From the NCBI GenBank assembly GCA_029582165.1, contig CM055874.1, forward strand, positions 46,313,769-46,377,768: a stretch of DNA of 64,000 nucleotides. The letters run 5' to 3'. A model generated the notes under the pieces. It was not told the DNA's origin, ran no database searches, and saw only the letters and a program-made list of their open reading frames with translations. The position numbers and the translations under genes are program-made. Of the stretch, positions 55,890-64,000 are shown piece after piece; the stretch's first letter is position 1; the number at the start of each line of letters is the position of its first letter. This DNA comes from Portulaca oleracea (Eukaryota > Streptophyta > Magnoliopsida > Caryophyllales > Portulacaceae).

Positions 55890-57534
55890 CACCCTAAATC
55901 TTGATGAGTCCGACAACACAAAACTGTGGCACATGAGACTAGGCCACATGGGCGAGAAGAGAATGTCAATGTTGACCAAGAAGGGATACGTTGAAGGCGC
56001 AAAGATCGGCAAGTTGGAGTTTTGCGATCACTGTGTCTACGGGAAACAGAAGAGGGTTAGGTTTTCAAGGGCTAAACATACAACAGCAGGGATCCTTGAT
56101 TATATTCATTCAGATTTGTGGGGTCCTGCTAGAGTGCCATCACTAGGTGACAAGCACTACATGTTGACATTCGTGGATGACTTCTCGAGGAAGACTTGGG
56201 TTTATTTCCTGCGGTACAAGAATGAGACATTCTCATATTTCAAGAAGTTCAAAGCTTTGGTGGAGAACCAGACAGGCAGGAAAATCAAGAAACTCAGGAC
56301 TGACAATGGGTTGGAGTTTGTTGATTCTGAATTTACTGAATTCTGCGAGGAGCATGGGATTGCGAGGCATCGAACCTTGGTGGGTAAGCCTCAGCAAAAC
56401 GAGGTAGCCGAGAGAATCAACAGGACACTCCTGGAGAAAGCCTGCTGCATGCTCTCGAATGCAGGGCTTTGGAAGAACAAATCGTTCTGGGCAGAGGTGA
56501 TATCTACTGCCTACTACATGCTGAACAGATCACCTCGTGTCTCTATCGAATACCAGATTCCAGAGGAAGTATGGACAAGTAATCCAGTTAATTATTCTAA
56601 CTTGAGAATTTTTGGATGTCCTGTATATGTCCATGTGAATGATGGGAAGCTGTCTCCCAGGTCTGTTAAATGCATGTTTTTAGGTTACGGGTCTGAGTCT
56701 AAGGGATATAGAATGTGGTGTCCTGATTTGATGAAAGTTATTCAGTCTAGAGATGTAACCTTTAATGAAACTACTATGTTATCTGGAATGGAATCTACCG
56801 GTACTTCTGATGATGCAGGAAATCAGGAGAAGGATGTAGGAAGAATGGTGTTCGAGGTGGAGCAGGCTCAAGGTGGAGCTGTTGGAACCTGCAATCAGGA
56901 ACAAACTACTGATGCTCCTGAACCAACTCAGGTTGATGAGCCTGAGATTGAGACGAATGTTCCTCAGGTGGAGGAACAACCATGCATTGCTAGAGATCGT
57001 CCCAGGAGGGAGTTCAGGAGACCAGCGCGATATACTGAAGAAGATGATGCTATGATTGCTTATGCGCTGAGTGTTGCAGAGGAGACTCCTGAAGGTGCTG
57101 AACCTTCTACCTATCAGGAGGCCATCTCTTGTCCGAATGCCTCAAATTGGATAGGAGCTATGCAAGAGGAGATGGAGAGTCTGCAGAAAAATCATACTTG
57201 GGAGCTATGTGAGTTGCCTAAAGGGCGACGAGCTCTTACTACGAAGTGGGTGTACAAGAGAAAGGAAGGTATCCCTGGTGTAGAAAGTGCAAGGTGGAAG
57301 GCCAGATTAGTGGTAAGGGTTGCAACGAGAAGAAGGAATCGACTACAACGAAGTATTCTCGCCATCATGAGGCATACGTCGATCCGCACCTTGCTTGCCT
57401 TTGTTGCTCTATTTGATTTGGAGTTGGAGCAACTTGATGTCAAGATGCCTTTCCTCCATGGCGAGTTGGAGGAGGAAATATATATGAGGCACAGAGGGTT
57501 TCATCGTTCTGGTAGCGAGCAGTATGCAGATTAA
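55873..57534 (+). pseudogene. copia integrase and start of reverse transcriptase
   Basis: The HHCC zinc site (LWHMRLGHMG...CDHCVYGK) is followed by the integrase core with D in HSDLWGP, D in RTDNGLEF and E in NEVAERINRT. A Glu/Pro-rich linker with VDEPEIETNVPQVEEQP comes next, then the RT start (NHTWELCELPKGRRALTTKWVYKRK). An indel after KARLVV near 57,315 scrambles the conserved RT stretch, partly restored at HTSIRTLLAFVALFDLE. Confidence 0.9.
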
Positions 57535-58582
57535 GGAAGTTCTTGTATGGACTTAAACAGGCATCCAGCGATGGTACAAAGGTTTGATACCTTTATGGTA
57601 GGGCAAGGGTACACAAGAAGTCACTATGATAATTGTGTGTACTAAGGTGCAATTTGAAGAAAGGTCTTTCATTTATTTATTATTGTATGTGGATGACATG
57701 TTGATTGCCTCCAGGACATGTCACTAATAAAGAAGCTAAAATCTCAACTCAACCGGAGTTTGAGATGAAAGACCTGAGCGAAGAAGATTTTGGGTATGGA
57801 GATCCAAAGGGATAGAAAGCGGGAAGTTGTTCTGTCTCGGAAGAAATATTTGGAGAAGGTGTTGGACATATTCAACATGAGAGAAAGCGCTTTCAACTCC
57901 TTTAGCGCACTTCAAGTCAGTTATGCAGAATCGGCCCTAAATCTGATTTGGAGGTAAGGAGGATGTCTAATATTCCCTATGCTAGTGCAGTTGGTAGTTT
58001 GATGTATGCTATGGTGTGTACTAGACCTGACCTGTCCCACGCAGTTAGTGTGGTGAGTAGATATATGCAGAATCCAGGGAAGGAGCATTGGGAAGGAGTG
58101 AAGTGGATCCTGTATGTGAAGGGTACTTTGGAGAAGGGCATCCTGTATGATAGAGGTAGTGCTGCAACGTCTGATGTTGCAGGTTATGTTGATGCTGATT
58201 ATGGTGGAGATCTGGATAGGAGACGCTCAATTTCAGGGTATGTGTTCGTCATGTGTGGAGAAGCAATATCTTGGAAAGCTTCACTTCAATCTATAGCAGC
58301 CCTATCTACTACAGAGGTTGAATATATTGCTGCAACGGAAGGAGTGAAGGAGGCCATCTGGTTGAGGGGATTGGTCATGGAGCTTGGAGTACCACAGGGT
58401 GAGACTGTGGTTTATTTAGACAGTCAGAGTGCTATACATCTGACAAAGAATGACACTTATCATTCGAAGACCAAGCATATAAGCGTCAGGTATCACTTCA
58501 TCAGAGATACAGTTGCTGCAGGAGAGATCGTGGTGAAGAAGGTTCATACTTCTGATAATCCTGCAGACATGTTAACCAAGCC
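57535..58582 (+). pseudogene. copia RT catalytic part and RNase H
   Basis: The catalytic YVDD box is at 57,686-57,697 (YVDDMLIAS). Several indels precede the long frame at 57,948, which gives the usual end of RT and RNase H: YASAVGSLMYAMVCTRPDL, GYVDADYGGDLDRRRSISGY, STTEVEYIAATEGVKEAIWL, VYLDSQSAIHL and NPADMLTKP. At TKP it is cut by a Mutator-like MITE; the true end (SIAKFEHCLDLVF, stop) resumes at 59,148. Confidence 0.9.
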
Positions 58583-59138
58583 GGGTTTTTTGCATTTTGG
58601 ACCCCGAATTTTAGGGGTATTTACATTCTGAACCCTTAGTTTTCAACTTTAACTTTTTGGACCCTAAAGTTTGTAGGCTGAAAAAAAAGCTAAAGTTTGT
58701 GAGGTGAAAAAAAAGCTCGTTTCCCGTTTTTCTTTTTCTTTCCATGTTTGAATTTCTCTCCCGATTGGCATCAAACTTCAAGACTAAGGTTAAAACCGAT
58801 ATTAAAGTTATAATAAACCTCTTTTATTCATGTTGGAATTACTTAAAACCATGTACTCAGGGGTCTAAGTAACCTTGACACGAATAAGAGAGGTGTATTA
58901 TAGCTTCAATATTAGTTTTAACCATAGACCTACAGTTTGACGTCAATCGGGAGATAAATTCAAACATGGGAGGAAAATAAAAAATGAGACAGGGGCATTT
59001 TTCTTCTTCAGTCCACAAACTTTAAGGTTCTTTCTTATTCAGCCTACAAACTTTAGGGTCCAAAATGTTAAAGTTGAAAACCAAGGGTTCAGAATGTAAA
59101 TACCCCTAAAATTCGGGGTCCAAAATGCAAAAAACCCC
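58583..59138. mobile_element. Mutator-like MITE, 556 bp, in the copia RNase H gene
   Basis: The ends GGGTTTTTTGCATTTTGG and CCAAAATGCAAAAAACCCC are the start of terminal inverted repeats over 100 bp long (also TTTAGGGGTATTTACATTCT and its complement). A 9-bp duplication AACCAAGCC flanks it (58,574-58,582 and 59,139-59,147). Long TIRs and 9-bp TSDs are the mark of Mutator-like elements. The ends can read as codons, so the host frame appears to continue for a short way into it. Confidence 0.9.
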
Positions 59139-59301
59139 AACCAAGCCTCTATCTATAGCTAAGTTCGAACATTGTTTGGACTTGGTGTTCTAAGCATGTG
59201 AGAGCCCTGGGGGCCACGCCCTGCGGAGGGGCGTGTTGATGGCGACAGTCAAGATGTTTATCTGGACCGACGATTCGTTGATTTTAGTCCAAGGTGGAGT
59301 T

Positions 59302-59875
59302 TGTTAGGAAAGTGTCCTAAAATCACCAAATCTCTTGATCTCACAATTATTTGTTTCCTAATTGTATTAGAATATTATTTAGGTTTCCTTATTGTGTTGG
59401 GTTTCCTAATTGTATTAGATTCTAAATCTATTTGGAGTGGGAGTCAAGTTAGGTTATAGGGAGTTTTTCCTATAAATATGGTGCATGTTTCTCCACCAAA
59501 AACACATCGGTAAACACAGAGAGCTAGAGAGAGAGAAAATATTGAGAGAGAAAGGGGTCTCACCAATATTTTCCCCAGTGTATCCTGAGAGATTGTGAGT
59601 TGAGTGTTGAGAGATTGTTATTGTAATCTCCTTTGTGGATCGCATCACACCCTGTGATAGTGATCAGGTTGTACTCCTCCTTTCTCATAGTAGATTATTT
59701 CCTGGCTGTCGCCGTCCGTGGGTTTTTCTCCGAGTTCTTCGGTTTCCCACATAATTCTGGTGTTTGATTTTATCGCTTATTTTTCGTTCCTAAATTTTGT
59801 TGTAATATCCGTCATCTCGTTTTCGATTCTATTATTCGCTTCCGCTGTTACCTTGCTACTCACTTTTCTCTAACA
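59302..59875 (+). repeat. 3' LTR of the copia element
   Basis: Nearly identical to the 5' LTR; differences are mostly transitions. Followed by GTATA. Confidence 0.95.
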
Positions 59876-59880
59876 GTATA

Positions 59881-60107
59881 TTTAATAAATTATTATACTA
59901 ATTTGATAAATATATAATCAATATTTTTTATCCAAAATTATACTAAATTTTACCATTTGTTTAGTGTCAAGGGTGGCCAGGCACCCTTACCCCACCATAT
60001 AGATTCGCTAGTGTTAGCATGTGCTTTTTCATTGTTCGCGATCTCAATCTTCAATCACATCATATAAGAATAGGACTGCCACAAATCATAGTCAACTTCT
60101 TTTAATT
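59881..60107. other. AT-rich spacer
   Basis: Continues the sequence interrupted at 53,985. No gene seen. Confidence 0.5.
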
Positions 60108-60320
60108 TGTAAAACAGAAGTGTTAATGAGAAAAGTAGAGATATGAGAGAACAATGTAAGAGAAATTGTATTAAAAACGTGTGTGTACAAAGGAGATCTA
60201 AGGCCTATTTATACAGAATACTAGCTAAGATGTGATCCAGAACCAAGAACAAGAACTGGAATCTTGAAACTTGATAAAAACAGAAAATAACTAACATCAA
60301 TACACCTTGATATTTTCACA
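60108..60320 (-). repeat. 3' LTR of a minus-strand Ty1/copia element, 213 bp
   Basis: On the minus strand it starts TGTGAAAATATC, just after the purine tract CTTGAGGGGGGAG, and ends GTTTTACA. A TATA box (TGTATAAATAGG) is near 60,213. No target duplication checked at the left border because the right end is lost. Confidence 0.75.
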
Positions 60321-62259
60321 CTCCCCCCTCAAGGTGAAAAGAGGTTGTGTCCACCAATCCAAGTCTAGCAGACAGATAGTTGTGCTGAGATTCTCCCAAG
60401 GGCTTTGTCATTATGTCTGCAAGCTGGTCCTGAGAGATCACAAAATCTTTGAGCCAACCAGGTCTTTGTTTCTGCCTCTGAGACCTTCTCAAGTTTTGTG
60501 AATTTTCATCTAAGTTTTGATCATTAAGATCTTGCAGTGGGGAAGCATCATTTTGAATGGGATTGTCATTTGCTTCATCAGGGCTATCTTCATGGTTGTC
60601 TTCATGATCTGGTGTTTCCCTTTGAATGTTGATTTGTGCATCAGAGTCCTGCACACTATTAGTTTCTAGTTAATCATTAGTTTCATCAAGAACAGTGTTA
60701 GAATCAAAATTTATAGGATGTTGCTTTGTTTCTGTCCAGGATTGATTCCCATCAATGTAAGCATCTGGAGAAGGCCAAAAATTTTCAGCCCTTTGCTTGG
60801 GTTCCTTTTCTTGAATTTTGAAAGGAAATACCTGCTCATCAAAAATCACATCTCTACTGTGTATGATTTTTTTATTGTCTAGAGTGAGTAATTTATATCC
60901 TTTCATGCCATATGTATATCCCAGTAAAATGCATCTAATGGCTTTGTTAGAGAATTTATCCTTTTCCCCTAGGTTCATAGCAAAACATTGACACCCAACA
61001 GTTCTTAATTCTGACAAAATTGGTTTTTCTTTATGGAGCATTTCATAAGGGCTTTTCCACCCTAAGATCTTCATTGGAAGTTTGTTGATGATAGAGGTGG
61101 CTACAAGAATGCATTCACCCCAGAAAGACTTGGGAAAGCCAGCTTAGAGCCTAATGGCCCTGGCTGTGTCAAGTAAATGTCTATGCTTCCTCTCTACTAA
61201 CCCATTCTATTGGGGGGTTCTTACCATGGATCTTTAGTGTATGATGCCCTTAGAATCAAAGAGAGATGTGCAAAATTTTTGAAGAAATTCAGTGTCATTA
61301 TCAGTTCTGATTATCTTTACTTGCACATTGAATTGATTACCAACCATATTCAAGAATTTCTCAATGCTGTTGTAAACCTATGTTTTGTCATGTAATAGTT
61401 TGGTCCAAGTGCACCTAGTATAATCATCAATTATAGTTAAAAAATATCTAGCACCATTTATATTTGGGGTTCTGTAAGGGCCCCAGAGATCCATATGAAT
61501 CAATTGAAAGGGAAAGCAGGTTTTGATGGTACTTCTATGGAAAGGTAGCTTATGAGCTTTGGAAAAAATGCAAGTATCACAGAAAAACTCTTTATTATCA
61601 ATGTTACAACCTAGGATATGTTCTAATTTTCAACAGCATTACAATTTCTACTATTTGTGATCAGCTTGTGAGCCTTCTTTCTACACCTGGACTCCAGTTT
61701 ATAAAGCCCATGATTCTCATAAGCAGTAGCTATGGTCTGGTTATTTAAATGGTCCTGAAACAAACATTTATCAGCAAGAGCAATCATATACATAGATTGA
61801 TCAGACAAAAGTTTGATGACTGACAGTAAATTGAAAGTAAAATCAGGGACATATAATACTTTATATAGTTTTATGCCATTATCAAGAGTTATATTTCCAG
61901 CTAATTTTACCATTTTGACACTACCATCAGGCATGGTGATAGATATAGGTCTTTTTAGTTTGTTAAAAGAGGTGAAAAGAGACATGTCATATGACATGTG
62001 ATCACTTGCCCCAGTGTCAACAATCCAGGAAGACATTATAGATTTTTCAGATTTGTGAACATTAAAATAGACACAATCTTGGGAGATATTACCGAGAAGT
62101 TCTCTTCTGGAATTTTGTAGTCTGTGCAAAATGAGAAGTGACTTGAGATGTCCGATCTTGTTGCTTGTTTTGATTTAATTTGAAAACTTCATGAGCTATA
62201 TGCTGTAAGAATTTTGCATTCATTTGAGGAACTTCTTCTGCCAAAGGGCTGTCTGTTGT
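60316..62259 (-). pseudogene. Deleted Ty1/copia polyprotein (minus strand)
   Basis: Read from the right: gag tail (near 62,250-62,130), protease WIVDTGASDHMS, pre-integrase (YVPDFTFNLLS), integrase with MDLWGPYRTPN, RTDNDTEF and NGLVERKHRHLL, then a linker ending RRSQRQKQRPGWLKDF. This is fused directly to DQLADIMTKPLGE, the end of RNase H. Reverse transcriptase and most of RNase H are thus missing, a clean internal deletion near 60,430. Stops and shifts are present (for example in the integrase near 61,190-61,240). The 5' LTR and gag start are absent because the element is truncated where another LTR begins at 62,260. Confidence 0.88.
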
Positions 62260-63312
62260 TGTAAACACCGGATTTTGTACCGGTATTAGTTTTAGTTATT
62301 TGTAAAAAATAAGCTAGCCGAGTAGTCTAGTGGCATGCAAACCCATTTCTTTCCTAACCCAGAAGCAAGCAAAACTAGCCAATAACACCAGCCCAAACCC
62401 GTCTGGGTTGGGCCCGCATTACTTCCACCACCAGCCCAAACCCGTCAGGGTTGGGCCCGGATTACTTCCGCCTCCAGCCAAACCCGTCTGGGTTTATTGA
62501 TTCTGCGGCTATATGCTAACCCTAAACGTACCCCTACTCCCCCTATTCCACTATAAATTAAACCCTAATCCCTCTCATTTTCAACACAACATTATGCTAG
62601 AGTATTGACGCTAGCATATTCTCTCTACCTTTTCTCTCCCTTTGCATGCTACTTCACGAAAGGTTAGAATAATTATCATTGATGTAAACCATGTAATGTA
62701 ACCTATCGAATTCACGTATCATTTGTATTTTCAATTCAATATTTTGCATGACATTAATGTTAAACTGGTGAAATTTATATCAAATTCCTCCCTTTTCAAT
62801 TTATTTGCTTTGATTTAATCCTAGTAGAGTCTATTCGTTTGAATAGGCGGATTTGATAATTTTAATTGTCAAATTCGTAACCTTGCCCCCGAATCCGTCT
62901 TTTAGTTCGTAGACCGGAGTTTTTATCAAAATGGTTTGTTGTTTTTCTCCTAAAAATTCAACTGGCGACTCTTCATTTGTACTTCAATGTTTTTCTCCTA
63001 AAAATCCAACTGACGGGGTTGCTCCCTAAAAACCCAGACGGGTTTTCGTCCCTGAAAACCCAGGCGGGTTTTCCCTGACCCAGACGGGTTTTGTCCCAGA
63101 AAACCCAGACGGGTTTTCGTCCCTGAAATCCGACGGGCTCAGAAACCTGCACGGTTTGGTTTATATAAACCTAGAGGGGTTGACCATTTTATCGAGTCTA
63201 AAATCATTCTTAAAAGTTGAACCTTATTTAAGGTTAAGCAATCCTAGTCGGCTCCCAATCAATCACTTTTAAGTAGCGCGATGAAAAGGTTATCAATTTT
63301 TCTGGTCTCTGA
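62260..63312 (+). mobile_element. LTR of a Tat/Ogre-like gypsy element (right border approximate)
   Basis: Starts TGTAAACACCGG. TATA box CTATAAATTA at 62,551-62,560, followed by AAACCCTAATCC. Ends near a sequence resembling the tRNA-Arg-type primer site used by Tat/Ogre elements. The interior has several copies of a motif close to AAACCCAGACGGGTTT. Relics of a similar LTR lie at 35,800-37,200. Lineage is inferred from the primer site and the wording around it, not from proteins. Confidence 0.55.
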
Positions 63313-63330
63313 TTGCGACTCCACTGGGGA
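63313..63330 (+). other. Likely primer-binding site (tRNA-Arg type)
   Basis: Reads TTGCGACTCCACTGGGGA, one base from TGGCGACTCCACTGGGGA, the primer site I associate with Ogre/Tat gypsy elements. Confidence 0.5.
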
Positions 63331-64000
63331 CTTAAACTTAAAAAGAGGGTAAAACTTGAAAGGATTAAATTTTAGTGAATTTTGTAAAAAAGGGAGGAAT
63401 TAATTTATTTCACATTTTTATCATTTTTAGGCATATTGCATACCAGGCTACTCTTGGGCCTTTATGGCTGGGGAGCACAAAAGCGTTGGTTTAGGTTGTA
63501 AAACTAGGAATCAGTCCCGAGCGGAGGTCACTACTTGTGGGATGCACTTACATCGCCAAGCATTTGATCTCTCCTCTCACCCGTGTTACACTCTAAAGGT
63601 TTCCTTGAAACCCAAAGAGCAACACCCCACACATTTTTCCTATGAATTCCATATAAGGAAAATGCACCGGGGCGAGAACATGTGGTACCCTATTCATCTC
63701 CCTAAACCTAGAAAAACCCTGAATCTAAAGCCATGGTTAGGCTCATCCCGCATCTGTATGTCATGTAAATTAATCCTGTAAAAGATGAGTCCAAATGTCT
63801 AGCCCAAACATGAGTGGGACGTCATTCTAGCCCGCGTAGGATCAAATGAGAGATGGACTGGCCCAAACCCAGACGGGTTTGGTGGCCCAAACCCAGACGG
63901 GTTTGATGTGCCTGGCCTAGTTGGACTCGCTGCGAAATCCTGTCTATGCCCATTTGAAAGGGAGGAATTACAGTTCAAACCCAGACGGGTTTGGGCCTGT
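63331..64000 (+). mobile_element. Leader / internal start of the Tat/Ogre-like element, cut by window end
   Basis: No gag motif yet, as expected for these elements, which have long leaders. The open frame at 63,464-63,781 (105 residues) has no recognisable domain. Several AAACCCAGACGGGTTT-type motifs occur at 63,865-63,995. Confidence 0.45.

Larger units (their letters stand above)
53986..59875 (+). mobile_element. Complete Ty1/copia retrotransposon, 5.9 kb, mutated
   Basis: The 5' LTR is 53,986-54,561 (576 bp) and the 3' LTR 59,302-59,875 (574 bp), both TGTTAGG...CTAACA, flanked by GTATA at 53,981-53,985 and 59,876-59,880. The primer-binding site TGGTATCAGAGC (54,564-54,575) starts two bases after the LTR, and a purine tract (AAGGTGGAGT) precedes the 3' LTR. 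The LTRs differ at about 14 positions plus a small indel by eye, roughly 2.5%. Domain order is gag, protease, integrase, RT, RNase H, as in copia. The coding region has frameshifts and a 556-bp MITE insertion, so it is now defective. Confidence 0.95.

Noticed and set aside
63464..63781. 105-residue plus-strand frame
   Set aside because: It lies in the leader of a Tat/Ogre-like element, has no gag motif and no support as a gene.
1..64000. A novel defence or metabolic gene system
   Set aside because: Apart from the phylloplanin-like genes, GT47 and tRNA-Ala, all recognisable coding sequence belongs to known transposon families; I see no unknown multi-gene cluster.

Overview
This is a stretch of an AT-rich plant nuclear genome, most likely a eudicot. 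It carries intron-containing genes, a plant-type secreted phylloplanin/Ole e 1-like gene family, a plant exostosin (GT47) gene, nuclear tRNA-Ala genes, and dense plant transposons: Ty1/copia, Ty3/gypsy, L1-type LINE, CACTA, Helitron, and Stowaway-, hAT- and Mutator-like MITEs. I cannot name the species. There is no operon, CRISPR array or bacterial feature. Most of the DNA is repeat; only about five phylloplanin-like copies (three intact), one GT47 gene and one good tRNA look like host genes.

Layout. 1-14,276: tandem copies of a segment of about 6.54 kb (offsets 6,527 and 6,555 bp; the third copy is cut short). Each holds a minus-strand phylloplanin-like gene, a dead En/Spm (CACTA) transposase gene with one transposon end, an LTR fragment with a primer-binding site, and a tRNA-Ala relic at the unit border. 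14,277-20,170: spacer with a perfect solo LTR (14,611-15,506, TSD TTACT), MITEs, a foldback element and a Helitron end. 20,170-21,511: an inverted copy of the gene and its promoter, then an intact-looking tRNA-Ala(CGC). 21,714-35,760: an L1-type LINE split by a multimeric LTR array (23,610-34,496) of six LTRs and five short internal regions; its first LTR is itself split by a deleted Ty3/gypsy element (24,117-27,341). 35,800-37,200: an old LTR relic carrying a Helitron. 38,590-41,650: a fifth phylloplanin-like gene followed by three tandem tRNA-Ala units in decreasing repair. 42,060-43,030: LTR-like repeats. 43,292-45,624: four-exon GT47 gene on the minus strand with one frameshift. 45,711-53,985: intergenic DNA rich in MITEs, with a possible distal 5' UTR exon for the GT47 gene. 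53,986-59,875: a complete but mutated Ty1/copia element with TSD GTATA, the probable coding relative of the 23.6-34.5 kb array. 60,108-62,259: a deleted Ty1/copia element on the minus strand. 62,260-64,000: LTR and leader of a Tat/Ogre-like element, studded with a short repeated motif.

The host story is local amplification of a secreted surface-protein gene together with a tRNA-Ala gene: duplication and inversion junctions fall in or next to tRNA-Ala sequence, and the copies show mosaic patterns that suggest gene conversion between the inverted arms. The transposon story is a clear nesting order: LINE, then the LTR array, then the gypsy element. The array is the most unusual object here: its units have a scrambled internal domain and a triplicated primer-binding site. 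Exact boundaries of old repeats are approximate. Some indels between repeat copies may be assembly errors.
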